IMG/VR virus record: IMGVR_UViG_3300046734_000050
Coordinates: 1 to 55,179 of that record
Length of the DNA stretch: 55,179 bases
From: a virus
Direction: 5' to 3' (one strand)
Positions within the stretch are counted from its first letter, which is position 1; each line of letters starts with the position of its first letter. Positions 6,603-15,981 of the stretch are shown here, piece after piece. The translations under genes were made by a program, and so were the position numbers. The notes under the pieces were generated by a model, which made no database searches, was not told the DNA's origin, and saw nothing but the letters and a program-made list of their open reading frames with translations.

Positions 6603-8628
6603 AAAACCTGTAAGCGACCAAATGGAATTGTTTGAAGATGGCGGTTTAAAAGACCAAGGAAAAACTAAAGACCCTGTATCAAATAACCCCGTACCTATTG
6701 GCTCTACTCAAGAAGAAGTAAGAGATGATATACCTGCTCAACTAAGCGAAGGTGAATTTGTGTTACCTGCGGATGTTGTAAGATATCATGGCTTAGAAAA
6801 AATTATGGGTATTAGAGACCAAGCTAAACAAGGTTTACAAAAGATGGAACAAATGGGTCAAATGGGTAATTCTGACCAAGCTACCATACCTGACGGTGTA
6901 CCTTTTAAACAAATGGCAGAAGGTGGTGTAGTTCCGGGTGTTAATATACAAGGACCTACAACACAACTTACTAAACCATCTATGTTTGCTGCCCCTGCTC
7001 AAACACAACCACAACAAGTTGCACAGCCTGTTACTGTACAAACGCCAAAAGCACCTGTGTATGCGTCTTCTCAAGTAATGCCTAAAGTACCTTATACGTT
7101 TGAACAAGCTATAGGTACACCATTTGGACAACAGCAACAATCAGAAACACGTGTATATATAAATGATGCAGGTGAAAAACTATATATACCTTTTGTTAAT
7201 GAGCAACCTATATATCCTATTCCAGCAGGTTATAAACCTGAACCTGTTGCTGAAAAAGAAAAAGAACAAGAGCAGACAGTAACTGATGTTCGTGCTAGAA
7301 GTGCTACTACGCAAGATACTGGAGATGATAGTGTAGGTATTAAATCTACAGCGGTATCTGATTTAGCTAAAGCCGCACAAAGAAGAGAAGCGGGAGTAGG
7401 CAAAGGTTTAGCTACAGCAGTAGGTGCTTTAATTAATCCTATAGCAGCTATTGGTGGAACTATTATAAGTAGCTTAACAGGTAGAGATAAACCTGAAACA
7501 TTAACTCCTGCAGAAGCTCTTGATGAAGAACGAGCATTTGAAGGTATAACTCCACAAGAAGTGTTAGAAGAAAATTCACAAAAAGCTTTTGATACAGATA
7601 TAAGAAATGCTACTGCTATGTTTGGTGCTACTCCAACATTTAAGTTTGGAACAGGTGCAGGAGATGTAGACATAGCAACTAATGGTGTATATCACAATAG
7701 TGGTTTAGCTATGAATAATAATGGTTCTGCTGCATTAACAGAACAAGGAACTGTTTCATATAAAAGTGCAGCAGACTTTGCTAAACATATGTCAGCTAGT
7801 TTTAATACAGGTTGGCATGGTTCTACTGTATCTACAAAAGAATATAACGCATTAGGGCAAAAGGGAAAAGAAAGATATGATGCATGGGCAACAGAGCTAG
7901 GATATAAAACAGGTGGCGGTACTAAATTTGCCGACCCTAAAGATGATAGACTTACTAAAGTAGGAGATGAAATAAAAGGTGGAGACCAAAAACCCAAAAC
8001 TACTACTACTATGGGATATGTAGAACCTTTTGATGAAGTTACACCAAGTAGAAAAACCGATACTACAAAATTTACTGGAGCTTTTCCAACGCCTAAACCA
8101 TCAGTTTTAACAAAAGGAGATTCAAGAGTTTCTACTCCAAAAGGTGCAGTAACTCAAGTAGACCAATTTTTACAATTATCTCCTAAAGTTCAGAGAGAAC
8201 TTAAAGTAGGTTTAGCAAGAGACCCTAGTTTACTTAAAGACCCTTTTGAAAATATGTCACCTAATAAATTAGCATCTTTAAAAAAAGCAGCAAAGAAAAC
8301 TCAAGATATATATGATGATATGTATAAAGGCAGAAAAGGTGCAGGTATTTCAAACATAGCTTCTCAAGAATACTTAGATAGAAATGAAGAAGCAGCTCAA
8401 CGAGGTGGTGATTATGGTGTAGGTAGTAGTTTGTATAGTGACTTTGGAACTGTAACACCAAGTTATGATGATAATAATTCTAGCGATGATGACGGTGGTC
8501 AAAGTAGTGGTGGCGGTTCTGCATCATCCGATATGGGATTTTCTACTGCATCAGGTGGTTTTATACAAAGAAAGAATTTACCTAAAGCTAATAAGAAGAA
8601 GCGAGGTGGGTTGGCTTCAAGACAATAA
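6595..8628 (+). CDS. Putative virion protein with DIPAQLSEGEFVLP motif
   Basis: A 677-residue low-complexity protein. Residues about 40-85 hold a conserved marine-phage block (DIPAQLSEGEFVLPADVVRYHGL, split here as DIPAQLSEGEF and VLPADVVRYHGL). Gln/Pro-rich segments follow, then a Gly/Ala hydrophobic patch near residues 265-300 and an Asp/Ser/Gly-rich tail ending in basic residues and GGLASRQ. It lies between the portal and the scaffold. A head-assembly or ejected internal role is plausible but unproven. Confidence 0.6.
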   Translation: MAKKPVSDQMELFEDGGLKDQGKTKDPVSNNPVPIGSTQEEVRDDIPAQLSEGEFVLPADVVRYHGLEKIMGIRDQAKQGLQKMEQMGQMGNSDQATIPDGVPFKQMAEGGVVPGVNIQGPTTQLTKPSMFAAPAQTQPQQVAQPVTVQTPKAPVYASSQVMPKVPYTFEQAIGTPFGQQQQSETRVYINDAGEKLYIPFVNEQPIYPIPAGYKPEPVAEKEKEQEQTVTDVRARSATTQDTGDDSVGIKSTAVSDLAKAAQRREAGVGKGLATAVGALINPIAAIGGTIISSLTGRDKPETLTPAEALDEERAFEGITPQEVLEENSQKAFDTDIRNATAMFGATPTFKFGTGAGDVDIATNGVYHNSGLAMNNNGSAALTEQGTVSYKSAADFAKHMSASFNTGWHGSTVSTKEYNALGQKGKERYDAWATELGYKTGGGTKFADPKDDRLTKVGDEIKGGDQKPKTTTTMGYVEPFDEVTPSRKTDTTKFTGAFPTPKPSVLTKGDSRVSTPKGAVTQVDQFLQLSPKVQRELKVGLARDPSLLKDPFENMSPNKLASLKKAAKKTQDIYDDMYKGRKGAGISNIASQEYLDRNEEAAQRGGDYGVGSSLYSDFGTVTPSYDDNNSSDDDGGQSSGGGSASSDMGFSTASGGFIQRKNLPKANKKKRGGLASRQ

Positions 8629-8690
8629 CCCACATATAGGCTACTTATCCCCCAACATATTTGGCTACGATAACCCCAAGGAGAAAATAA

Positions 8691-9566
8691 ATGGCAGAAG
8701 CTATGATTAAGGAAGCAACACCTAAAAAAGTTGCATTTGTAACTAAACCTTACACGCAAGAAGAAAGAATAAAAAAAGAAGAAGCTGAATTAGAACAGCT
8801 ATTGAAAGAACAAAAGGGTGAAGTTGAAACTGAAGCTAAAGAAGCGGAAAATAATAATGAAGAAGAACCGACTTCTGCTGAAGAGAAAACTTTTAAAAAG
8901 CGTTATGGAGACTTACGAAGACATACCCAAGAAAAGGAACGAGAGTTTCAAAAGCAACTAAGTGATTTGAAAGAACAGTTAGATAAAGCAACTAAAAAAG
9001 AAATGAAACTTCCTAAGTCGGATGAAGATATAAGTGAATGGGCAAAGGAATACCCTGATGTAGCGGCTATAGTAGAAACAATTGCTACAAAAAAAGCAAG
9101 AGAGCAATCAGAAGATATAGCTAAACGAATAAAAGAAATAGATGAAAGAGATGCTAACTCCGTAAAAGAGAAAGCTGAATTAGAATTACTACGAATACAT
9201 CCAGATTTCGTAGACATAAGAGAAAGTGATGACTTCCATGATTGGGCAGAAGACCAACCACAATGGGTACAAAATGCTTTGTACGAAAACAATAATGATG
9301 CCAAATCTGCAGCAAGAGCAATCGACCTCTATAAGGCAGATAAGGGAATTAGTAAGACAAAAGAGAAGTCAGATGATGCAGGTGCTGCTAAAGCAGTCAC
9401 AACGAAAGGCAAAACGACTCCTTCAGAAACTAGCAAAAGCGTAGGGTTTAAAGAGTCTCAAGTAGACAAAATGAGTCCTCAAGAGTATGAAGCTAAGTCA
9501 GAACAGATAATGGAAGCTATTAGGTCAGGCAATTTTATATATGATATATCAGGAAATGCAAGATAA
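8691..9566 (+). CDS. Capsid scaffolding protein
   Basis: A 291-residue, very acidic, almost entirely helical protein with long Glu/Lys coiled-coil segments. A KKRYGDLRRH block near residue 70 matches scaffolds of marine podoviruses as I recall them. It lies directly upstream of the major capsid gene, the standard place for the scaffold that guides procapsid assembly and is then released. AAGGAGAAAA precedes the ATG. Confidence 0.75.
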   Translation: MAEAMIKEATPKKVAFVTKPYTQEERIKKEEAELEQLLKEQKGEVETEAKEAENNNEEEPTSAEEKTFKKRYGDLRRHTQEKEREFQKQLSDLKEQLDKATKKEMKLPKSDEDISEWAKEYPDVAAIVETIATKKAREQSEDIAKRIKEIDERDANSVKEKAELELLRIHPDFVDIRESDDFHDWAEDQPQWVQNALYENNNDAKSAARAIDLYKADKGISKTKEKSDDAGAAKAVTTKGKTTPSETSKSVGFKESQVDKMSPQEYEAKSEQIMEAIRSGNFIYDISGNAR

Positions 9567-9569
9567 TAG

Positions 9570-9603
9570 TTGACAAGTAATTTATTATAGGTATAACTAT
9601 AAT
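9570..9603 (+). promoter_or_regulatory. Sigma-70-type promoter for the capsid genes
   Basis: TTGACA at 9570-9575 is followed after 16 bases by TATAAC (9592-9597), with a second TATAAT at 9598-9603. It lies in the 245-base gap before the major capsid gene and would give a leader of about 200 bases. Confidence 0.6.
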
Positions 9604-9610
9604 AACTAAA

Positions 9611-9650
9611 AGTGTAACATAACCCCATACTTGGTTACTTGTGTTGCACT
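9611..9650 (+). other. Imperfect inverted repeat in the capsid leader
   Basis: AGTG-TAAC at 9611-9618 can fold back onto GTTAC and CACT up to 9650, with an inner TAACC/GGTTA stem around 9619-9636. It lies just downstream of the promoter. It could be a leader structure or a weak terminator for read-through from the scaffold gene. Confidence 0.35.
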
Positions 9651-9765
9651 ATTCCCGAAACTTTAGAGATTACCCAATTATGTGAGCCTACAAAGGAATC
9701 GCTATCCTACGTACAACCTCAACGCATGAATGGTCCTTATAAAGTAAAATGACTAAAAACTAATA

Positions 9766-9782
9766 GTACACATTCCGTGTAC
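9766..9782 (+). other. Short hairpin before the capsid ribosome site
   Basis: GTACAC, a five-base loop, then GTGTAC forms a perfect 6-bp stem about 30 bases upstream of the capsid start. The ribosome site AAGGAG follows it. The rest of the 9567-9811 gap holds no open gene that I can support. Confidence 0.4.
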
Positions 9783-9811
9783 ATTTGATAAATGTTTAAG
9801 GAGATTTAAAA

Positions 9812-10870
9812 ATGGCATTTACAGCAGCAGCTGGTTATGGTAATCTTCCTAACGGTAATTTTAGTCCTATTATTTACAGCAAACAGGTTCAACTTGCTTT
9901 CCGCAAGGGGTCTGTCGTTGAAGCTATCACTAACAGTGATTACTTCGGTGAGATTGCTAATATGGGCGATTCCGTTAAGGTTATCAAAGAACCAGAAATA
10001 ACAGTCAAGGAATATGCAAGAGGAACAGCAATTACTCCTCAAGACCTTGATGACGAAGAATTTTCACTTACTATTGACAAAGCTAATTACTTTGCATTTA
10101 AAGTGGATGATATTGAAGAGGCTCACTCTCATATTAACTTTCAACAGTTAGCATCAGATAGAGCAGCTTATAGACTAGCCGACCAATTTGACCAAGATGT
10201 ACTTGGTTATATGTCAGGTTTTAAGCAATCAGCTATACACGGTGCACCTGATACAGCTAATACTACCACTAACGGTACTGTTGCTGTTTCAACTGCAGGT
10301 TCTGACGAACTCTTATCATCAATGAAAGTTGATGCTTCAGACTTCGGTGGTTCAGCAGGTGACGCTGTGGCTATCTTACCAAGAACAGGTGGAGCTACAA
10401 CTGCTGCTCCTGCAAACGGTGATAGACACCCATTAACTGTTATTGCTAGAATGTCTAGACTATTAGACCAACAGAATGTTGACACTAATGGTAGATGGTT
10501 AGTATTAGACCCTGTATTTATAGAAGTACTAAAGGATGAAGATTCAAGATTATTTGATGCAGACTTTGGTGGTTCAGGACTACAGAATGGTTTAATTCTA
10601 AACAACCTACATGGTTTCAAGGTTTATCAGTCAAACAATTTACCAAAAATAGGTACTGGACCATCTAATACAGGTGCTAACAGTTCCACTAACTATGGTG
10701 TAATTGTTGCTGGTCATTCTTCATCAGTAGCTACTGCCGAGCAAATCAACAAGACAGAGACTTACAGAGACCCTGATTCTTTTGCTGATATTGTTCGTGG
10801 TATGCATTTGTACGGTAGGAAGATACTTCGCCCAGAAGCAATCACTACTTGTGCTTATCACTTAGCGTAA
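9812..10870 (+). CDS. Major capsid protein
   Basis: A 352-residue protein downstream of the scaffold and a strong promoter. The N-terminus (FSPIIYSKQVQLAFRKGS, then VEAITNSDYFG) and the EITVKEY and DRAAYRLADQFDQDVL blocks match HK97/P22-fold major capsid proteins of marine phages as I recall them. It builds the icosahedral shell. Codon choice looks more regular than in neighbouring genes, as expected for a highly expressed protein. AAGGAG precedes the ATG. Confidence 0.88.
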   Translation: MAFTAAAGYGNLPNGNFSPIIYSKQVQLAFRKGSVVEAITNSDYFGEIANMGDSVKVIKEPEITVKEYARGTAITPQDLDDEEFSLTIDKANYFAFKVDDIEEAHSHINFQQLASDRAAYRLADQFDQDVLGYMSGFKQSAIHGAPDTANTTTNGTVAVSTAGSDELLSSMKVDASDFGGSAGDAVAILPRTGGATTAAPANGDRHPLTVIARMSRLLDQQNVDTNGRWLVLDPVFIEVLKDEDSRLFDADFGGSGLQNGLILNNLHGFKVYQSNNLPKIGTGPSNTGANSSTNYGVIVAGHSSSVATAEQINKTETYRDPDSFADIVRGMHLYGRKILRPEAITTCAYHLA

Positions 10871-10884
10871 AGGGAGATTGAATT

Positions 10885-11367
10885 ATGGCGAATATTACTG
10901 CTGTTCTTAAAGCCGCTTCTGGCAACTCCCAGAGAGGCAGAAACGTATACTATATAGATAACGTTATTGACTTAACTGCTAATAGTATTAATCCTAACGG
11001 TGATACCATTCAAGCTATCACAGTTCCAGCTAATACTCTTGTTGTGGGTGCAGGTCTTCAGGTTGTAGAAAGTGCAACTCAGAATACTGGTACAGACGCA
11101 ACAGCATCACTTGGTTTCACAGGTGGTGACGTTGATGAGTTTGTTGCAACTTTTGATATTGATGGTGCTGCCGATGGTGCTTATGCTCCTCAAATTGCAA
11201 TCACAGGTTTGACTGCTTCTACTTCTGCTGACACTATTGATGTGTTATTAGCAGGTAGTGGTGCATCATTCAGTGCAGGTAAAATCCGTGTCTATGCAAT
11301 GATGATGGATATAAGTGACCAAGGTGATATGTCTGCTGACGAAGTAGATAGAGACACTTTAGCTTAA
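10885..11367 (+). CDS. Putative head decoration protein
   Basis: A 160-residue Ala/Thr/Gly-rich, probably beta-rich protein with no charged clusters until the acidic C-terminus. It follows the major capsid gene by 14 bases with its own AGGGAG site and precedes a hairpin terminator, so it is probably made in similar amounts to the capsid protein. A small capsid-adjacent protein of this composition is commonly a decoration or minor head protein. No sequence motif proves it. Confidence 0.6.
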   Translation: MANITAVLKAASGNSQRGRNVYYIDNVIDLTANSINPNGDTIQAITVPANTLVVGAGLQVVESATQNTGTDATASLGFTGGDVDEFVATFDIDGAADGAYAPQIAITGLTASTSADTIDVLLAGSGASFSAGKIRVYAMMMDISDQGDMSADEVDRDTLA

Positions 11368-11374
11368 ATCATAT

Positions 11375-11404
11375 ATAAGGGAGCAGGGCAACTTGCTCTC
11401 TTAT
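11375..11404 (+). terminator. Hairpin terminator after the capsid genes
   Basis: An 11-bp stem (left arm about 11375-11385, right arm 11394-11404, one G-T pair) encloses an 8-base loop just after the decoration gene stop. A T-rich stretch follows. It would reduce transcription from the capsid promoter into the connector genes. Confidence 0.5.
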
Positions 11405-11420
11405 CTTTATAGGAATTATT

Positions 11421-12362
11421 ATGGCAGAAAACTACCTAACATTAACAAATAAAGTAATAGCAAGGTTGAATGAGGTTGCATTAACTTCAGCAACCTTTTC
11501 TAGTGCTAGGGGTATACAAGTTCAATGCCAAAACGCAGTTAATGAATCAATAAGATATATAAATCAGAAAGAATTTCAATATCCATTTAATCATGCTACA
11601 GATACAAAAGTATTAACAGCAGGAGTGGTTAGATATTCTTTACCTACTACAACTAAAACAGTCGATTACAATACTTTTAGAATTATTAAAGACTCTGACT
11701 TAGGTATAGGAGGTGGCAATTTAAGAATATTAAACTATAATGATTATGTAAATAATTTTATTACACAAGAAGATGAAATAAGTAGTACAGTAACTAGTAC
11801 GACACACACTGATAGTGTAACAACCATAACCGTCACAAGCACCACAGGTTTTGACAGCACGGGTACTTTGTTTGTCGGCAATGAAGAAATTACATATACA
11901 GGTACAACAAGTACAACATTTACAGGGTGCACTAGAGGTGCAGGTGGTACTACAGCGGCTTCAATAGATAGCGGTATTACTGTTACGCAGTTTGACGGGG
12001 GTGGTGTTCCTGAGTTTGTTATAAGAACCCCTGATAACAATTATCTTTTATATCCCTTCCCTAAAAAATCATATACTATAAAGTATGATTACTTTTCATT
12101 TCCTACTGACTTATCATTATTTGATGACGTAACAACTGTACCTGATAGATTTGCGGCGGTTATTATAGATGGTGCTACAGCATTTGTTTATCAATACAGG
12201 GGTGAGACACAGCAATATCAATTAAACTTTGGAAGATTTGAACAGGGTATAAAAAATATGCAGACATTGTTGGTTAATAGATTTGATTATGTAAGGTCTA
12301 CTTACATACCACAATCAAGTTCAGGAAGTAATAGCTCTACTTTAAACATTAGAGTAAATTAA
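11421..12362 (+). CDS. Head-tail connector (gp4/tail tubular A-like) with inserted beta domain
   Basis: A 313-residue protein. The helical N-terminus (VIARLNEVALTS, then AVNESIRYINQKEFQYPF) and C-terminal helix fit the P22 gp4 / T7 gp11-like adaptor that sits under the portal. Between residues about 115 and 200 lies a Thr-rich insert with the pattern FVGNEEITYTGTTSTTFTGCTRG, a beta module I remember from other phage structural proteins. It is followed directly by the nozzle gene. The assignment rests on order and fold-like pattern, not on a diagnostic motif. Confidence 0.65.
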   Translation: MAENYLTLTNKVIARLNEVALTSATFSSARGIQVQCQNAVNESIRYINQKEFQYPFNHATDTKVLTAGVVRYSLPTTTKTVDYNTFRIIKDSDLGIGGGNLRILNYNDYVNNFITQEDEISSTVTSTTHTDSVTTITVTSTTGFDSTGTLFVGNEEITYTGTTSTTFTGCTRGAGGTTAASIDSGITVTQFDGGGVPEFVIRTPDNNYLLYPFPKKSYTIKYDYFSFPTDLSLFDDVTTVPDRFAAVIIDGATAFVYQYRGETQQYQLNFGRFEQGIKNMQTLLVNRFDYVRSTYIPQSSSGSNSSTLNIRVN

Positions 12363-12363
12363 T

Positions 12364-13878
12364 ATGGCAGACCAATCTCAAACAGTGCCTTCAGCATTTA
12401 CTTGTGAAGGTGGTTTAGTATTAAATAAATCTACATTTATGATGCAACCGGGTGAAGCATTAGAGCTAGAAAACTTTGAGCCTGACATAACAGGTGGCTA
12501 CAGAAGAATAAATGGTTACTCTAAATATGTAGATGCAGTTGTACCACAGACAGCATCCTCTACCGAAAAAGTACTTATGGTTGTTACTTTTGGTAGTAAG
12601 GTCTTGGCAGCTAGAGGCGAAAGTATCTATAGTGCAGACCCGGGTGGTTCATCTTGGACTAGTATAGATAGTGGTAGAACAAATGCAGGTAAGTATAGGT
12701 TTGAGAGATACAACTTTGATGGTACAGATAAGTTAATAGTTGTTGATGGTACTAACGCACCAACAATATTTAATTCATCTTTAACAGCTTCAGATGTAGC
12801 GGCATCTTCAGTAGCAGGTGCTAAACATGTAGCTGCTTTTAGAGACCATATGTTTTACTCAGGTATGTCTAGTACCCCACAAGAACTAGTGTTTAGTAAA
12901 CCTTTTGATGAAGATAACTTTTCTAGTGGTTCAGGCTCAGGTTCTATTGCAGTTGATGATAATATAGTAGGCATCAAGGTTTTCCGAGATAACTTGTTTA
13001 TCTTTTGTCAAAATAGAATATTTAAGTTAGCAGGTTCTTCCGTTACTGACTTTGCAATACAAGATGTAACAAGAGACATAGGTTGTATAAATGGTGACAC
13101 AATTCAAGAATTTGCTGGTGACCTTATCTTTCTTGGTCCTGATGGCTTGCGTACCATCGCAGGTACAGCTAGAATTGGTGACGTGGAGTTGGGCACTATA
13201 AGCTCTAACGTGCAGTCTATATTTAATGATAACATAGCTAGTTCATCAGAATTTGATAGCACGGTTATACCTGACAAAACACAATATAGAATATTTTTTA
13301 CTAAGAGTGGAACATTGGAAACACAAACAAAGGGTGTGATTTGTGTTCTTAAAGGACAAAGATTTGAGTTTGCTGAGATTAGAGGAATAAAACCTGCGAG
13401 TACTGACCACTTTGTTAATGATGGTGATGTTATAGTTTTACACGGTGGGTATGAAGACGGTTACATTTACAGACAAGAATCAGGTGATACCTTTGATGGT
13501 GTTAACATAGCAGGTAAATATAGAAGTCCAGACTTAACTTTTAATGACCCCGGAATAAGAAAACATATGCAAAGGGTTATTATTAACTATAAACCTGAAT
13601 CAACAGTAGACGCTGATTTATTTTTAAGATATGACTATGAAGCATCTGACTCATCTAGACCTGCCGCCTACCCTTTAGACTCAGGCGATGTTGTTGCTAT
13701 ATATGGCACATCAGTTTATGGAGTACCTACATATGGTGGAGCTGCACAACCTTTAGTTAGACAAGCCGTAGAAGGTTCAGGTTTTGCTGTAGCATTAAGA
13801 GTTAGAGATGGAACAGGAAGTGCACCTTATTCACTTAAAGGTTTTCAGCTAGAATATCAATTAGGAGCAAGAAGATAA
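12364..13878 (+). CDS. Tail nozzle protein (gp10/tail tubular B-like)
   Basis: A 504-residue beta-rich protein with repeated short strands and aromatic-glycine turns (VAAFRDHMFYSG, KVFRDNLFIFCQNRIFKL, LIFLGPDGLRTIAG), the look of the beta-propeller of P22 gp10 / T7 gp12-type nozzles. It begins two bases after the adaptor gene stop and precedes the tail fibres. It would close the DNA channel and carry the fibres. Confidence 0.7.
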   Translation: MADQSQTVPSAFTCEGGLVLNKSTFMMQPGEALELENFEPDITGGYRRINGYSKYVDAVVPQTASSTEKVLMVVTFGSKVLAARGESIYSADPGGSSWTSIDSGRTNAGKYRFERYNFDGTDKLIVVDGTNAPTIFNSSLTASDVAASSVAGAKHVAAFRDHMFYSGMSSTPQELVFSKPFDEDNFSSGSGSGSIAVDDNIVGIKVFRDNLFIFCQNRIFKLAGSSVTDFAIQDVTRDIGCINGDTIQEFAGDLIFLGPDGLRTIAGTARIGDVELGTISSNVQSIFNDNIASSSEFDSTVIPDKTQYRIFFTKSGTLETQTKGVICVLKGQRFEFAEIRGIKPASTDHFVNDGDVIVLHGGYEDGYIYRQESGDTFDGVNIAGKYRSPDLTFNDPGIRKHMQRVIINYKPESTVDADLFLRYDYEASDSSRPAAYPLDSGDVVAIYGTSVYGVPTYGGAAQPLVRQAVEGSGFAVALRVRDGTGSAPYSLKGFQLEYQLGARR

Positions 13879-15567
13879 ATGGGAGCTACATACACTAGAC
13901 AATCCTCGTACACAGATGGAGATATAATCACTGCGGCTCATACCAATGATGAGTTCAATCAGTTATTAGCTGCCTTTGCTGCAAGTACAGGACATACCCA
14001 TGATGGTACGACTGCTGAAGGTGGTCCTATCACTAAGATGCTTGGCACATCTCTTACACTAGGAGATGGCACAGCAGGTACAGATATTACAGTTACATTT
14101 GATGGTGAGTCAAATGATGGTGTCCTTAAATGGATGGAAGATGAGGATTATTTTGAGTTCAGTGATGACATACTTGTTGCTTCTACAGAGAAGTTACAAT
14201 TCAGAGACACAGCTTTATACATCAATTCAAGTGCCGATGGACAACTTGACATTGTTGCCGACACAGAAGTCCAAATAGCCGCACCAACAATTGACATAAA
14301 TGGTGATGCAGACGTATCAGGTACACTAACATATGGTAGCTTGTCTGATGGCTCTATAACTATTACAGCGTTTGTAGATGAAGATAACATGGCATCTGAC
14401 AGTGCTACTCTTGTACCTACACAGCAGTCTGTAAAGGCATATGTAGATGCACAGGTAACTGCTCAAGACCTAGACTTCCAAGCAGATAGTGGTGGTGCAT
14501 TAAACATAGACTTAGATAGTGAGATACTTACTCTCACAGGTGGTACAGGTATTGATACAAGTGGTAGTGGTAACGCTGTTACCTTTGCAATAGATTCTAC
14601 TGTAGCTACACTTACAGGCTCACAAACACTTACAAATAAAACAATAGATGTAGACAACAATACTGTTTCTAACATTGAAGTTGACAATCTTAAATCAGGT
14701 GTACTAGACACAGACTTATCTTCTGTATCAGGTAGCGATGACACACTAGCTTCTGCAAAAGCTATTAAGACTTATGTAGACTCACAAGTAACTGCACAGG
14801 ACTTAGACTTTCAGGGTGACTCAGGTGGAGCATTAAGCATTGACTTAGACAGCGAAACTTTAGACATAGCAGGTGGTACAGGTATTGACACTTCAGGTTC
14901 AGGTAATACACTTACTGTAGCTATTGACAGTACAGTTGCTACACTTACAGGAACACAAACACTTACAAACAAAACACTTACAGCACCTACTATAAGTAGT
15001 ATTACTAATTCAGGTACACTTACATTACCTACATCTTCTGACACACTTGTAGGTAAAGCTACTACTGACACATTAACTAACAAAACTATTGACGTTGATA
15101 ATAACACAGTATCTAACATTGAGGTAGATAACTTCAAAGGTACAGCCATTGTAACTGAATCAGAAGGTATTGGGTCTAGTGACAATGATACATCCTTACC
15201 TACATCAGCAGCGGTTAAGGATTACGTAGATACACAAATTACTGCTGAAGATTTAGATATTACAACAGATAGTGGTACAATTGCAATTGACCTTGACAGT
15301 GAGACACTAACTGTTGCAGGAACATCTAATGAGATTGAGACAAGTGCAACAGGTAATATAGTAACAATTGGATTACCAAACTCTGTTACTATAAGTGGTA
15401 CTTCAACAGCTACTACATTTAGTGGTGATTTAAATGGTACAATTAATAGTGCTACTACAGCTACTACACAGACAGCAGGAACAAATAATACATTAGTTGC
15501 TACCACAGCCTTTGCTGTCACGGAAGCAAATAACTCAGCAGTAGCAATGGCAATTGCTCTAGGATAA
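13879..15567 (+). CDS. Tail fibre protein with internal repeats
   Basis: A 562-residue Thr/Ser/Asp/Gly-rich protein, almost free of Cys, Trp and Pro. The N-terminus (TYTRQSSYTDGDIITAAHTNDEFN, split as TYTRQSSYTDGD and IITAAHTNDEFN) and a GHTHDGT metal-turn motif are typical of phage fibre attachment regions. Two long repeats begin at VTAQDLDFQ (about residues 193 and 304), a third diverged unit begins near 453 (ITAEDLDI), and QTLTNKT is also repeated. It starts immediately after the nozzle gene. It probably forms a trimeric shaft, with no chaperone domain visible at the C-terminus. Confidence 0.8.
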   Translation: MGATYTRQSSYTDGDIITAAHTNDEFNQLLAAFAASTGHTHDGTTAEGGPITKMLGTSLTLGDGTAGTDITVTFDGESNDGVLKWMEDEDYFEFSDDILVASTEKLQFRDTALYINSSADGQLDIVADTEVQIAAPTIDINGDADVSGTLTYGSLSDGSITITAFVDEDNMASDSATLVPTQQSVKAYVDAQVTAQDLDFQADSGGALNIDLDSEILTLTGGTGIDTSGSGNAVTFAIDSTVATLTGSQTLTNKTIDVDNNTVSNIEVDNLKSGVLDTDLSSVSGSDDTLASAKAIKTYVDSQVTAQDLDFQGDSGGALSIDLDSETLDIAGGTGIDTSGSGNTLTVAIDSTVATLTGTQTLTNKTLTAPTISSITNSGTLTLPTSSDTLVGKATTDTLTNKTIDVDNNTVSNIEVDNFKGTAIVTESEGIGSSDNDTSLPTSAAVKDYVDTQITAEDLDITTDSGTIAIDLDSETLTVAGTSNEIETSATGNIVTIGLPNSVTISGTSTATTFSGDLNGTINSATTATTQTAGTNNTLVATTAFAVTEANNSAVAMAIALG

Positions 15568-15575
15568 GAAAATAC

Positions 15576-15604
15576 TTGACAAATAAAGCAAAACCGAGTA
15601 TAAT
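15576..15604 (+). promoter_or_regulatory. Consensus sigma-70 promoter
   Basis: TTGACA (15576-15581), exactly 17 bases, then TATAAT (15599-15604): a perfect consensus. It lies in the 59-base gap after the first fibre gene and about 20 bases before the next start, so the transcript would begin close to the ribosome site AAGGAAAAGG. Confidence 0.75.
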
Positions 15605-15626
15605 TATATAACATAAGGAAAAGGAA

Positions 15627-15971
15627 ATGGCAAACGCATTTTTATCAGAAACTGATACAGGAATTGGTACATCACCTGCTACTATACTAACATGTGGTGC
15701 TTCAACTGAAACTACCATCATTGGTCTTAGTATCTCCAACATAGTCACTAGCCAAATCACTGTAGATGTACAGCTTGATGCTTCAAGTCGTACTAGCGGT
15801 GCAGAAGACAGTGTTTACATTGTTAAGGGAGCACCTATACCTGTAGGTGGTTCGTTGGTAGTTGTAGGTGGAGACCAGAAACTTGTATTAGAACCGGGTG
15901 ATGCAGTTAAAGTTACATCTAGTCAAGCATCTTCTGCTGACGTTGTTCTGAGTCATCTAGATATTACATAA
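15627..15971 (+). CDS. Small beta-rich tail-region protein
   Basis: A 114-residue protein with alternating hydrophobic strands and the pattern YIVKGAPIPVGGSLVVVGG followed by KLVLEPGDAVKV, which I remember as a conserved small protein between fibre genes of marine phages. It may be a fibre cap or virion decoration. It is the first gene behind the consensus promoter. Function is not known. Confidence 0.6.
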   Translation: MANAFLSETDTGIGTSPATILTCGASTETTIIGLSISNIVTSQITVDVQLDASSRTSGAEDSVYIVKGAPIPVGGSLVVVGGDQKLVLEPGDAVKVTSSQASSADVVLSHLDIT

Positions 15972-15981
15972 GGGGTAACGT

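Noticed and set aside
14148-15614. Several long leftward frames opposite the first fibre gene
   Set aside because: They arise from the Thr/Ser/Asp-rich repeats on the plus strand, give Val/Ser-rich nonsense products and lack ribosome sites.
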